From: Paramecium sonneborni
Lineage: Eukaryota; Ciliophora; Oligohymenophorea; Peniculida; Parameciidae
Length of the DNA: 64,000 bases
NCBI GenBank assembly: GCA_905182985.1
Contig: CAJJDN010000134.1
Span: forward strand, 200,749 to 264,748
Reading direction: 5' to 3'
The first letter of the stretch is position 1. Each line of letters begins with the position of its first letter. Below the pieces are notes generated by a model. The model had not been told where the DNA came from. It did no database searches and worked only from the letters and a program-made list of their open reading frames with translations. Both the position numbers and the translations under genes were made by a program. Below, piece by piece: positions 1 to 13,113 of this stretch.

Positions 1-38
1 GATATGAATAAATTTATTTTATATATGTTAATTTTGTT

Positions 39-734
39 TCATATGAATTCATTTGATTCTTTTATTTATTTTCTTTTTGCTTCTATTTATTCTTCCTTTT
101 ACTGTTTGAATTAATTTGCAATACTGTTAACTGCAAGTTTCCTATTCTTATAGATATTGAATTGTTTCTGAGATAATCTTCGTTTAACTGAGGAATCTCT
201 AATTTTGAAGTCAAAGTCAATTTCAAATTTGGTTTAGGTCTAAGATGCTTAAACAGTAGATCCAAGATAGATCTTACTTTTTTTCCTTTCAGAGATCTTG
301 ATATCTTTTGATGATGAATTGTTTTTGAGAAATGATAATTATTTAGTTTCATCTAAAAGTGGTTGACTTATATTTCTTTTAAGTGAAGGTTTATTAAAAC
401 GATTTGTTTTAGATCCAGTATTAGATTCTTCAATTGAAGAGTTGATGATCTGTAAACTTTAATTAGGTTAGATGACAGATAATTAAGATGGATCTAGTAT
501 TAATTATAATATAATACTAGGTTGATGTTATCTTCTCATAGGTAAAAGTGGATTTCTTGGTAATACTTGTTTTAGTATTTTATGACACATATCATCATCC
601 AATTCAAATTTGTACTTCACATTCCTGATCTGCTATTTTTTTTATTTTGGTTCATTGATATCAGGGATCTTGTAATATCGAGATGAAGTTGAAGCTAAGA
701 AGTTCTTGGCTTTCCATTAACTTAGAGTTATCAT
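39..734 (-). CDS. Uncharacterised basic protein, about 223 residues
   Basis: Reading TAA/TAG as Gln gives one frame ending at TGA (39-41). A probable 24-nt intron lies at 494-517 (GTATTA..ACTAG on the minus strand); it is a multiple of three and has no stop, so the frame is open whether or not it is removed. The start is placed at the ATG complementary to 732-734; a further in-frame ATG at 807-809 would leave only 16 bp to the divergent gene starting at 826, so the inner one is preferred. The product is rich in Lys, Arg, Gln and Ser, with no signal peptide or membrane segment and no family I recognise. Codon use is like its neighbours. It shares a short divergent promoter region with the next gene. 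Confidence 0.6.
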
Positions 735-825
735 TTCATTATTTTGCCTTTGTTGTACACATGGAACATGATGCACAGAATTGATTTGATCAATAATATT
801 TTAATTCATGATACTCAAAATCATT

Positions 826-3800
826 ATGGCCATTGTTGTTCCTATTTCAATCGTGTTGCTTTTGAGTCTTGTCATGAATAGTTTATTTCTCCTCATACAA
901 TTACCAAATTCACTTGATTAAGGCCAATCTTTAACTAGATCCATTTTTAATGAAACTGTGTCCATCGAATATAGCTATAATAAAATTTTGTCAAAACTAA
1001 TGATCCCAGCTATCAAAGATCTTTTTATTGCTTAAGAATTACTCTAATAGAACTTTCATTAATTTTCAGATCAACCTTTTCAATTCTATCAAATTAATTC
1101 CACCCTTAATGATCCTGAAGTCTATGAGCTTATTTAACATTTGATGTAATTTAACTCCTTAATCAAAAATAACATTTCCATACTTTGTGAAAATGGTCTT
1201 TTAGCTCTATATGGAAATCAAAACATTTCTGACTATAAAACTTTTTGGCAATTTTAAGTTAAAAATTGTCGCTCCAAATTTAACTGTATTGTACTTGATG
1301 CATACTCATAAAAATGGATTAAACCAGAATTCTTACCAAATGGCATGAAATTTACCTTACTTGTAACAATAATGGGAAAACATAAGTGTAGCATTAGTGA
1401 AATGTAAAATCTAGAGATGTTTGTTTCTTTGACTAAATCATGGGATCCTAAAAATATCTACAGAGGATTGCTACTAGATTAAGTAAATTATAATCTAATA
1501 ATTAGTATCTATATTAAGTAAATACTGGTGATGCTCTTGAAATCGGAAATCTAAGTGTTTTAAGTCGAACATATCTTAATTAAACAGAACAATGGATAGA
1601 AAATTTATATGAATCTTTAAATGATTGTGGTTTTCAATTTAAGACTTTTGAGTATGTTGGAATCAATAAAGAAAAATACATTTGTAGAAGCACTCTTTTT
1701 TTTGTATCAAATCCAATAGCTCATCATTGTGAAATTTTAGATGTAAATGTTAAGAAGAGCTTTTCTATCTTATTCTTAGAAACTTTTACTTTAATGTTTA
1801 GAAATGAAGAAGCTGGATCATTAGAAGAACCTAATAAGATCAATCAATTTATAACAATCTTATTTTTATCTTCTCTAATAATATTTCTTTATACCTGGAG
1901 ACAAGGTGTCAAAGCAAGTCTTTCATTTGTTGTTCCATTGAAAATTATGGCTGCTACAATATTAGAATAATCTGTTTAAGATTTAAGTAAACAAGATTTT
2001 ATTGCAAGCAATTACGATGAGTATCGTAATTCAAATGAAATTTGTTTATTTATAGATGTTGTTATTGACTATGCAAATAGTGTGAAATTTTAAAGCAATC
2101 AATTTGAATTAAATGCAGAAGGGTTAATGTTAATGAGTAATTCAAAAAAATTCTTTAAAAAGTAAAACAATCTCTCAGCAGTAGGATTATGTTCTAATAA
2201 TATAGCTAGGATACATGCTCTTAATAAAAGATATCTTGAAGCTCTTAATGAATAAGAAGAATCAATTCAAATAGCAGAATAAGAATTGTAAAGTCTCCTT
2301 CAATTAAATGAATTACATTAGAAAATGAGTACAAGTAGAAATTGGTTTTAAGTGTACTAATCTTTCAAAAGTAGATTACTATCTAAATTCGTTGGTGATG
2401 ATCGAATCTTTGAGAGACTACAATCTTAAAATTATTAACCATAACTTTCTAAAATGATCTCTATGGAATTCAAATAACGTAGTAATACTATGTAGCAAAA
2501 TGTAAAACGAAACTCATATGCAAGTTCAAATACTGATAGAATGAAAATGAATAATCAATTACAGAATCTTAATATCACTTCAATAGCTTTATTATAACAG
2601 ATTGAAAAATCTAATTAATCAGTTATGAAAGATGATAGTGTTATTGAAGAGGATTGTAAAAATATTGTTAAAATCAAATTATTAAATAGGCAATATCAAC
2701 TTTTAAGAATTTTAAGTTAATTTAGCAATGAACATGATTAGCTCTTCTTAAATGAAATTCTTTAATTACTTCTATAAATGAAGACAGAAGCAGAATAGTA
2801 AAAACCTGCTTCTGTCTTCCTCAATAACTTATAGTTTAATTTATCTTGTCAATTAGTTTATTTTTATACAAAATCTAAATAGATTTCTAAAGCAAAAAGT
2901 TTAGTTAAACAACTTCCACATATTCAAATATAATAAATGAATTAAATGACTAATAGTATAAATATCTTTTCAGAAGCACCTACTATTTTAATCCAGTCTA
3001 AAATAACATTATTAAAAGCGATAATCGATATTAAGCAGAATAAAATAGTTTAGAGCTGCTCAAAATTGTTATCAATTTTATCTAAATCTGTTTATGATCC
3101 TTATTAATACAATTATTCAATTAAATTGCTTTAGTAAATATTTCAATCTTATCGATTAAACACTTCTTTATTGGATTAATTTTATATCACTAATCAACAC
3201 ATTTAAGCAATTATATTAATTGATTACACAAATTAAATGACAGTAGAATAGATTTAATTGTCTCATTCTATTACTAAATACATCTTGTCTCTATTGAATT
3301 TTCAAGATTAAGTAGGTCTATATGCAATTAATTCTACTTTTCATTAAATCTTCCCCTTATAATAATGCTAACCATATTTGTAAAATAGTTGCAATAGATT
3401 ATTACTGCCTCCTGGAGGAGAGTCAAATCTATTATAGTTATTATAATTAGCAGCAGGAACTTTCTTCATTAAAAATAAATCTAGACCTAAAGAGGAGAAC
3501 ACTTAATTGAATAATTCAAATCAATCGATTTAGAATGAGAAATCTATGTAACATAGTTTAAGTAATGCTGGAGATGTGCTTGATAAGTATTTATAAACAG
3601 ATTATCATGATAAAATTGAAGATGAAGAGGATGTTAAATCTTAATTAAGAGTTATTATACTCTTTGCTGAAATGGTTAAAGATTATACTTAATAAAACAT
3701 AGAGATATTGAAATAGATTATGAAAAAAAGAAAGATACATATTATCATTATTTAGATTGCTAATTAAAATTTAAATAAAATTTATTTAGAAGCTTTAGCA

Positions 3801-3908
3801 GACTTGACTCCCTAATCATGCATTCTCAAATAAAACCAAATAGTCAAATACTTTGAATAAATCAGACCATCTCCATATATCAAAAGAGAATACATAGAAT
3901 TTTTTTGA
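826..3908 (+). CDS. Large membrane protein with vWA-like C-terminal region
   Basis: Spliced length is 1019 residues after removing a 23-nt intron at 1483-1505. It starts with a hydrophobic N-terminus (MAIVVPISIVLLLSLV), consistent with a signal peptide or anchor, followed by an extracytoplasmic-type region of about 330 residues. A second hydrophobic segment follows (ITILFLSSLIIFLYTW, roughly residues 340-355), then a long Gln-rich cytoplasmic part. Near residues 800-870 there is a von Willebrand A-like pattern: a strand ending in IDYTNQM where a MIDAS site would have DxSxS, and later LPPGGESNLLQL resembling the GGT/N loop. The metal-binding residues are therefore degenerate. I do not recognise a named family; a ciliate receptor-like protein with a vWA fold is an inference. 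TAA, TAG and TGA use is typical of the window. Confidence 0.75.
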
Positions 3909-3973
3909 ATAACAATTTGGATGGTTTTGTTTTTAATTAATATACTTTATTTAATTATAATAAATTGTATTTA

Positions 3974-6900
3974 ATGTAAAAATTAACTCTTGAAAAATAA
4001 ATAAATCTTTTAGAAAGAGAAGTCTAATCCAAATAAAATAAGATTGAAGAATTAACAAAGTAATTATAAACAAATTTCTAGAACAGCCAATTAATAGTAA
4101 AAGAATCTTGATAAATAAAATACATAAATTAGAGATTTGTAGGATGTCTAAAAAAATATGTCAACATAATTATTTGATATCAAATAAGAGAGAGACAGTC
4201 TAAAATATTTAAATGAAATAAAGGAAAAATAAATTTAAAGTTTATAAGAATAAGTTTTAGTAAAAAATCATGTAGCAGATGTAATTTATATTGTTTAATT
4301 TAGACCTAATAATTGAAACATGAATTATAGTAATAATACAATCAAATTCTTGAATTGTAATTGGAGCTTTAAACTGTTAGAAACAATTTAGAACACTCGG
4401 AATTAGAGCGCCAAAACTTATCGAATGAGTTAAAAACGAAGGCTGTTAGTTAAGTGGTCTATATTTAGAATAAAATCAACAACACTCCTTTACAAATTTA
4501 TAATCAACATCTTGATTAATTTGATGAAGAACGAAAATAATATTAGAGACAAATTCATTAGTATTAAATGCATGAGAACAAGATAAGTATGAAAGAGATG
4601 TAATATTAGAGATTGAAAATTAAAAGACAATAGATAAACTATAATCCATCATTACTAATTTTGAGGAAGAAAAAAAGAATCTTTAGGAAGAACTTATGAC
4701 ATTAAAATAAATGATGGAAATGTATTAACTACAAGCCTAGGATGAGATATCTAATTAAAAGAAAGAAGAAGAACTTAAATTATAAAATGATCGAGAAATG
4801 AGAACTATTTTGGAAAACAAAGATAAATTGATATCAGATCAAGAAAAAGAAATCTAAAGATTACATAAACGTATTAGTCAATCACCTGAAATGAGTTTAT
4901 CTACTATTAATGATATGTTCAATATTAATGTGGATGATATAGTAGATTTAAAAATTAAAATTATGCAATAAGAAAATGATATTAAATTACTTTAAGATTA
5001 GATTGTTAAAGAATAGTAAGATAAAAGAAATATTCAAGAACATATTTAAAGAGAATTGAATGTTGTTTCTTAAAAGAAGTAAGAATATTTATAATCTATT
5101 TCATTTTCAGAATTATAGAAATAAAAATTAGAAACAGAAATCTAATAAAATAAAATTCTAAGAGACAACTTATCTAAATTATAGACAGAATTAAATTAAT
5201 TTAAGATAAAAGATTAAATATAAAGAAATGAAATAGATAGATTAAGATAGGATAATCTTAATTAGAAAGCATCAATTGTAGAATCTGAAAAAAAAGGATC
5301 AATTAATAGATCAACTATTCAAAGTGAATCAATTATAATGAGTTAAGAATATAATAAGAATCCAATCAATTAGGTTAAACAGTTTGAGAAATTAACCTAA
5401 GAAATTTTAAACTTAAAACTTATTATTAATAGAAAAGATGAAGAAATTATTAATTTATAATAAAAAATTATTAGTATTGATTCAGATGATGATTTAGAAG
5501 AATAACAAAAAAAATCATCAATTTAAGTTTCAAAGAAAATAGAAAGTAATATATTTTTTTATATTTATTAGAAATTAGATGTAAGTCCCAAAAAAAATCT
5601 TAATTTTTGGCTGAATATCGAAAATTAAAATTAGAAAGAAATAAATTTGAATTTTAAATCTAGGAGTAAATATATGAAATTTCAAAATTATAAAATTAAG
5701 TTTAAATGGAAAGATCATAAAAAGAGTTTATGGAAAAGAACTTAAAACAATATTAAGATGAATTTTTAAAATTGGAAGGGCAATATAGAAAGTAAAAGAA
5801 AGAGTTTGAAAATAAAATTTAATAAATATCGTAAGAAATGGAATAAAATTTTGTTTCAAAAGAATAAATTAATTATCATTAATAAAATTAATAATTGTTT
5901 TAGTAAAAGGAATTAGATAAAAAGTTAATTTTAGACTTAAAAGAAAAAGTCAAAACGTTAAATTTAGAATCTCAAAAAATGAAAGAAGAAATATTTTAAA
6001 AAGATAATTTAATTCAATAGCTGAGAGTCAAAGAAAATAAAAATGAAGAAAAATAATACATTCTTTAGATGAAATTACAAATAGAGAATGATAAAATCAT
6101 TATAAATTCTTAAAATGAAAGAATTAATAATTTAATTTAATAATTAGAGGATAAAGAAAAAGAATTATAATCTTTCTAATAGGATAAATTAGATTGGGAA
6201 TAATTGTAATAATTTTCAAGATAAATTGCAAATGAAAATAGATCTAATTCAAATAATTAGGAAGATATTAATGATTTGAAGAAGAATTTAAAGGGATTGT
6301 AAAAAAAATTATCTGAATAAACTTTGGAATATTAATAAACAATAGCAGATTTTGGAAAGGAGTTTTAAAAGACTATTATGAAATAAAACTCTGAGATCTA
6401 ATAATTAGAATAAGAAAATTAAGATTTAGCAATTGCTTTAGAATAATATTAATAACTTTATTAATAAGAAAGAATAGACAGTTTAAATAAATCAGATTTG
6501 ACTTTAGTTGAAGTTGAGGAATTAAAATAAAGATTAGTTTAGGTTACTTAAGAAAGAGATCAATTATCTATAAAGAAAGAAATAATAGAAAAAAAAGAAT
6601 AATTTTTATAAAGGAAGGAGGAAGACATTAGATTTTAAAATGAAGAATTAAATGAAGAAAAAAAGAATTTTGAGAATCATATTGAGAAGAAAAAATCTGA
6701 AATAACAGAAGATATTTTAATAAAAAGAAATAAAGAATTATCAATAATAGGATGTGATTATATTTTAGGAAGAGAATTGGGAATTTACAAATAGAAATTA
6801 ATTGAGGAATAAGAGAAATATAATGAATTAATGAAAAGATCATTTCAACAAATTGAAGATCCTAATTAAAAAGGGAATTAAGATTTATATGAGAAAAAAA

Positions 6901-7184
6901 TTATGGAAAATTAATTAAATGATTTAAAGAAGCAAATAGAAGAGATGAGAGCTGAATAATTAAAACTTAAAATGGATACTAAGATATAGATTGAAGAATA
7001 ATTAAATTTTTAAGAAGAAAGATAATAATATTAATAGTAAATAACATAATTGATGCATCTTAAAGAGAATGTAACATTAGAAGATGTTAAATTAGTAAGA
7101 GAGATAATTTAAAATGGAAAATTAATCTCTTATTTGGAAAGAGCTAAAGATATTCATGAACTTTAAAATTAAATGCATTCTTGA
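3974..7184 (+). CDS. Long coiled-coil protein (about 1038 residues)
   Basis: The frame is open from the ATG at 3974 to TGA at 7182-7184 once four introns are removed: 4060-4081 (22 nt), 4281-4303 (23), 4587-4609 (23) and 5546-5571 (26). Each is bounded by GT and TAG, and each corrects a frame break. Almost the whole protein is predicted coiled coil by eye: Glu, Lys, Gln and Leu heptads with no Pro-rich breaks, apart from a short acidic stretch (SIDSDDDLEEQ) near the middle. No catalytic domain, signal peptide or membrane segment is visible. Such proteins in ciliates are often basal-body, cortical or axonemal, but nothing here fixes that. It converges with the next gene; only 59 bp separate the two stop codons. 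Confidence 0.85.
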
Positions 7185-7243
7185 TTTTATTAAGCATATT
7201 TTCATTAAAATAAAAAGAGTTTATTTGATATTATATAAATAAT

Positions 7244-10163
7244 TCAGGAAACTGAAGATTTTTTAAATTAGCTGGCAATTTTTGTAGATTTATTATTTAC
7301 ATTAGATGCTGTTATTTGAGAATCTTCAATCATTGAAGTTCTTGCTTCACTAACAATAGATTTTTTATTATCTTAAATACTAGATTCTTATTATTAAAAC
7401 TATTCCATCATTTATTCTGCAATTACACTGGCTGTGGGAGCAAGTTTAGATCGCTTCATTTCTTCATTTTTAACTTTCTTAGCCTCATCATCAATAAATT
7501 TAATTTATGACAAAAGATAATTTGATGATTGAATATCATTATTATGATAAGTGGTTAATATGTCTTATAATTTTGATTGCATTTATAACCAATCTAAAGC
7601 CCATTCTTTATTTTCTTTTATCAAAATACACAATAACATAATAATTTTTTCTTAAACTTAATGGAAAGTAAGTTTTTCCATTTATTTTAATAAAAAAGGT
7701 ACACATTCCTAATTAATCTTTTTCTTAACTTCTGAACTTTTGTGACACATTTTACTCATAACATACAAAGCTTCACTCTTTAAATTAACAGATTCTTCTT
7801 AATCCAAAAAATATTAGTCAGCTTAAGTAGTGACCATATTATATAACAAAATTAATAGGTGATCAATATTTCTTAATTCTACTTCACTCACTAAACATAC
7901 ACTCAAAATTTGGCATGTGGTTATTAGACATCTAGCATCATATTAACAACCTTTTATTTAAGGTCCTTCTAAAATTTTATATAAATAATCAGTTAAATTT
8001 GCAGAAAGTAATTTTTCAATATTTTATGTTATACTCATTACACAGTATATTAATCTAAATTATCAAATAAATTTACTTTAAAGCAAAATGCAATAAAAAA
8101 TTATCTTTTGTTACCAATTTACTTACCAGTAAGGTAGCTCCATCGTCATTCAATATAATATATTTGAATTCTCTTGAGTTTGTACATAAATTGAACAATG
8201 ATGCACAAGCTAAAGTTGCAATAGTTCTATTATGACTTCTGTACAATCTTATTAATTCAATAGAAATCGGTTTAAATGCAGTTATCATAGCCTCTGTTAA
8301 TCCTGTTGTATGTTTTATTTCTGCTTAAAAATTAATTATGTGACGGCAAATTGCAACTATCAAATCCACATTATCAGATGTTAGAAAATAACAAATTAAG
8401 CTACTATATAATCCTGATCTTTCTTAAAGAAGTACTTCTTAAGAAAAAAAATTTGCTTCAATTAAAGACTTTGCTATATTCACATTGAATTAATATTTAT
8501 TTGATGCTAATTCTTCTAGTCGTTTAATAAAATTTCCTTTTTTAATAGGTCTACATTCTTTTTTTGGCACAGCATATAAACAATAGTCAAATAATTCTAA
8601 TATAATTGTTTTTAATTCTAGACTAACTTTAGCTTATAATACAGGAACTAAATCTTTAAAGCTGAATGCCGAGCCCATTAGAAATCCATCTAAACATATA
8701 CCCAAATAATTAGATAATTTTTATTACCAAACAAATTTTCTTTCCTCTTCATTACCTGATTTATCTCTTACAAATGAAGCTTATTCAAATGTATCAAATA
8801 ATGTTGAGAGATTCTCATCACTTAAAACTGTTTCTGTCATATAATCCTTAAGATGATCTAAAATAAAACCATATTTCTATTTTAATTCCTTATCTAATAT
8901 TAAAAATCTTTCTTTATCATATAAAACTAAACGTTAAAATAATAATTTAAGATATTTTAGAGCAAAACTCATGAATTATGGGAATATTTTGAATTTATTA
9001 TATATGAAATTTAATGTTTATTTGTTATATAGTAATCTATCTGCAGATAATTATATAAATATTTGATACTATTTCTCGAATATAAACATTTTACATGATA
9101 AAGAGTCAATTGCATTTCTGAGTACATTTTTAAAAGCATGTTCTTCTAAATCTTATTCTAATGTTAATTTTAAAAGGTCTCTATCATTAACTAAAACTTA
9201 TTCTTTGGGATTTTATTCTTGTCCATATAAAACAAATAATATTTCTTAATATGTTTCAAAAAAAGGAGGAATATGTACTCTTCTCAAAATAATAATAAAA
9301 ATATCTTAAACTTAAGTTCTTGCATGTAATTCCCATCCAAACCATTCAGATACATCATTCATTAAATTTGATCTTTTTTTGTAATTATGAGAAGAAATGA
9401 TCCAATAATCAAGAGTTTCTTCTTTTTTAATAGTTTCTTGTTAAATCTCTTCTTCTTAATTTTCTTCCTCATCACTATCTTACATTTTTTAATTAGTGTC
9501 TTATTTAGCACTATCATCTTTAGAATTTATCCCTTTTAAAATAATTTCTAAAAACATTTCAGAATAATATTATAGATTAGCTTTTTCCCCAATCGAACTC
9601 AATAATTAAATTGGCATAGGATCTGTAATTTAAACTATAATTTTGCATTATTAACTTTCTTTATGTACATAGACACCATCTTGATATTAGGTTTTATATT
9701 CTTCAGGTAAACTAAATGTATAATTTTTAACTCTATAGATTTATTTTCCATATCGAGTAAATAGAAGATTAGGAAGAATAGCCTATTTTTCTGAAATATT
9801 AGATTTTATATCATCTTTGAACATAGGTAACTATTTAAACTAAAAGTTTTTATGCATAAAATCAGTCATCCAAGAGTATCTAAGTGCTTATAATAATTAT
9901 TTTCTTTCAAATGCATAAACATCAATAATAATATCTGTGTGAATTTAGAACATAGATGGAACTCTAGTTGATATAACCACTCCTTTTATTTTACCATACT
10001 CTAAAGATATTTCAACTTTCTCCAATTTGCTTCCTATAAATATTAATCTATCACTAGCAACAGCAGCAAAATATTTCTTATCGTCTGACATTTAGGCTGT
10101 ACAAAGAAAGTCCACTTTGCAATTTAATAATTCCCCAATTACTTGAATTAAATTTCCAATCAT
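7244..10163 (-). CDS. Armadillo/HEAT-like helical-repeat protein, 965 residues
   Basis: One intron of 22 nt (8055-8076) interrupts a frame running from the ATG complementary to 10161-10163 to TGA at 7244-7246. The N-terminal 350 residues are a mixed domain with an acidic, Gln/Glu-rich linker. The C-terminal half has successive helix pairs of armadillo type; one block contains ATLACASLFNLC followed by a loop and a helix with DGATLLVSKL, as in ARM repeats. The extreme C-terminus is polar and low in complexity. There is no signal peptide or membrane span. I do not recognise the full-length family; a scaffold or binding role is inferred from the fold only. A later in-frame ATG (10089-10091) is an alternative start that would shorten it by 24 residues. 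Confidence 0.8.
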
Positions 10164-10519
10164 TTATGATAATTATGAATAAATTTTTATTTTGAATCAA
10201 AAACTAGCAAAACTAAAATTTATTTTTTCTTACAAAGAATTAAAAAGATTAATTATTTTTATTTTAGCAAACAACCTAAAATTGACATTGAGTGAACAAT
10301 TTATTTATAAAAATATATTAATTATTAAAGGATTACTTGAACAGAATATAGATTACATTTTATTTTTTTATTTCAATTTAAATAGATAAATTTATGTTTT
10401 ATTAGATTACGAATAATGGGAGATATAATATAATAATGTTCGTACTAAAAATATTAGATAATTTTAAAGTTTGTCTATTATATGTAAGAATACTAAAAGA
10501 AATAATTAATAAAATTATA
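10164..10519. other. Divergent intergenic region, 356 bp
   Basis: It lies between the start codons of the armadillo-like gene (minus) and the kinesin-2 gene (plus) and should hold both promoters. It is AT-rich. A frame is open through part of it but has no ATG in a sensible place and shows no conserved motif, so no gene is called. Confidence 0.6.
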
Positions 10520-12523
10520 ATGCCTGCAGAAAGTGTAAAAGTAATAGTACGAATGCGTCCATTTAATTAAAGAGAGAAAGAAAATGGTAGTAAACCATGT
10601 GTAACAGTTTATGAGGATACAAATAGTGTTGAATTGCGAAATGTAATAAGAATGTATAATTGTGGATTAGAGCTAAGATAATGAAGTGAAGAATTTTACA
10701 TATGATTATGTATTTGGAGCTGAGACACCACAATTACAAATTTATTAGAAGACAGCATTTAATTTAGTTGAATCAGTTGCTGATGGCTATAATGGAACAA
10801 TATTTGCATATGGTTAAACAGGTATATAAAATTTAAGAGAATTAGGGTGTGGTAAAACTTTTACAATGATAGGAGATCCAATGAATGTAAGATCTTAAAT
10901 GAATTTTAGGAAAGCATGAAAGGAATAATTCCAAGAACATTTGATCAAATAATAAGCATAATCAATAATAATTCAGATACAAATAAAAAGTTTTTATTAA
11001 GATGTTCATACATAGAAATATATAATGAAGAAATTCATGATTTATTAAGTAAAGATGTAAAATAGAAATATGAATTAAAAGAGGGTTAATAAGGAGTATT
11101 TATAAAAGATTTGAATATAGTAGTAGTAAGAACAACACAAGAGATGGATAAATTTATGTAATTAGGTACTTAAAACAGATCTGTAGGTGCAACAGCTATG
11201 AATAAAGAATCGAGTAGAAGTCATTGTATATTTACAGTATATATTGAATGTTCTATAACAGATGGTAAAGGAAATGAGAGAATAACAGCAGGTAAATTGA
11301 ATTTAGTAGATTTGGCAGGAAGTGAAAGATAATCAAAAACTTAAGCTACAGGAGATAGATTAAAAGAAGCTACAAAAATTAATTTATCATTATCTGCATT
11401 AGGAAATGTGATTTCAGCATTAGTAGATGGAAAAACTTAACATATTCCTTATAGAGATTCAAAATTAACTAGATTATTATAAGATTCTTTAGGAGGTAAT
11501 ACAAAAACAATTATGATTACTGCAATTAGTCCATCAGATTTTAATTATGATGAGACTGCATCTAGTTTAAGATATGCTTCAAGAGCAAAGATGATTAAAA
11601 ATTAACCTAAAGTTAATGAAGATCCAAAAGATGCTTTATTAAAAGAATAAGCTGAAGAAATTAAAAAATTAAAAGAATTATTATCAAAATAAGCACATGG
11701 ATAACCTATTTAATTTGAAGCATTTTAATCATTTAAACAAGATAATCATCAAAATAATACAGAGATTTCAAGATTAAAAGAAGAAAATGATAGATTAATT
11801 AAAGAAAAGAATAATCTTTAGGGATTACCATAATCTGAACATTCTGAAGAAAAACTTAAAGAATTATATGAATTTAAACAAAAAAATAATTAACTTCAAT
11901 AAGAAAAAGAAAAATTTGAATAAGAAATGAGAGAAAAAGAATGGTAAGCTGAATAAGAAAGATAAGCTAGATAGAGATTAGAATAATTACTAAAAGAAAA
12001 AGAATAAATGATTGTTTAAGGAGGAAAAGGAAGTGAAGATGATAAAAAGAAATATAAAAAAATTAGATAAACTATTGAACAATAAAAAAAAGAACATGAA
12101 GCTTTGATATAACAATAAGAATTATAATAATAAGAAATGTTATAAATTGAAACTAAATATTAAAGTGTTTAAGAGGAAGTTGAAAAACTTAGGAAATTGA
12201 TTAAATATTTAAGAAAAAAATTAGAAGAAGCTACAATTGAATAAAAAGATTTAAAATAAGAAGTAGAATATGAAAAAGAAGATATGTTAGAAACTATAAG
12301 AAATTAACATAAGGAAATTAAACTTTATATTGGTTTAGTGAAAATGATGTTTAATTAAAATGAATTAGAAACTCTTTAAGCTGCATGTGAATGGGATGAA
12401 GATTCTTAAGAATATAAAATCCCTCCTTTTAATTTTAAAGCAAAAAAAGTTAATTTTCCTTCCCTACCATATAAATAAGGTACTACTATTATTTAATAAA
12501 ATCTAAGCCATGGAATTAGTTGA
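10520..12523 (+). CDS. Kinesin-2 family motor (KIF17/OSM-3-like), cilium transport candidate
   Basis: The motor domain occupies about the first 340 residues. The P-loop GQTGCGKT is split by an intron, switch I appears as NKESSRSH and switch II as DLAGSER; the family signature [19 protein letters not shown] follows. A 250-residue coiled-coil stalk comes next, and then a conserved globular piece containing CEWDEDSQEYKIPPF, typical of kinesin-2 tails. Introns are at 10643-10670 (28 nt), 10822-10845 (24) and 10887-10909 (23). Unspliced after that, the frame ends at TGA 12521-12523 (642 residues). Kinesin-2 motors drive anterograde intraflagellar transport. The C-terminus is uncertain: a possible 28-nt intron near 12480 would fuse the protein to the downstream frame (see next entry). 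Confidence 0.92.
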
Positions 12524-13084
12524 ATTAGAAAAATCAGATAGAGTACTCGAAATTAATTCTCGACCACAAAACAATAAAATTAATAATTAAGAATATCAAT
12601 AGATTAATCAATAAAGACTCGTTTCTCCTAGAATTCCAAGAAAAGGTATTTACAATATAAATTAATATTAGAATCTCAATATAAATAAAATGGATCAAGT
12701 TAACCTTAACTTGAAAAAGGATAATTAGTTGCAGAAAAAATTAGATAAAATTACTAAATGCTCGAATAACAAGAAGGAAAAATACGTTATCAAAGTGATT
12801 AAATTAACTAACAATTTATAGAGAAAAAATTAAATTAAAAAACTATTCTTAGTCCTATAGACAATAGAGATAACTCTATTTAAACCTAAAATAGCTAATT
12901 TATGAATAATGGAAATGTTAATAATAATAATCTATCTTATGTAACTACTACTAATAAGAATAAAAAAAGTATATTTTTAATTTAAATAGATATTAATTTG
13001 TAACCACTCGAATAATTGCCCTTGTTACTTTAGAATGATGATTAGCAAAAACGAAAATAACACTAGAGAGTGTAATAAATTTGA
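12510..13084 (+). CDS. Gln/Asn-rich frame: probable kinesin-2 tail exon, or separate small protein
   Basis: An ATG at 12510 opens a frame that overlaps the kinesin stop by 14 bp, which is implausible for two independent same-strand genes. If a 28-nt GT..AAG intron starting at the GTACTACT near 12480 is removed, the kinesin frame passes directly into this one. That gives a motor of about 804-811 residues. Inside this frame a 26-nt intron (GTATTTAC..TATTAG, about 12647-12672) restores continuity, and a 21-nt stopless candidate lies near 12969-12989. The product is Gln, Asn and Lys-rich, with no domain I recognise. Kinesin-2 proteins commonly end in a variable tail, which fits. It converges with the YTH gene, 29 bp away. 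Confidence 0.5.
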
Positions 13085-13113
13085 TTATTATTGTCTTTTT
13101 TTAATTTTAATGT

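Noticed and set aside
83..352. 89-residue minus-strand ORF under the standard code
   Set aside because: It is in a different frame from the supported minus-strand gene at 39-734 and has no domain; treated as a shadow.
6628..6843. Hydrophobic minus-strand ORF opposite the coiled-coil gene
   Set aside because: It is the antisense of Lys/Glu-rich coiled coil, which automatically reads as Phe/Leu/Ile; no independent support.
10192..10389. 65-residue ORF between the armadillo-like and kinesin-2 genes
   Set aside because: It relies on a non-ATG start, has no domain, and sits in a divergent promoter region.
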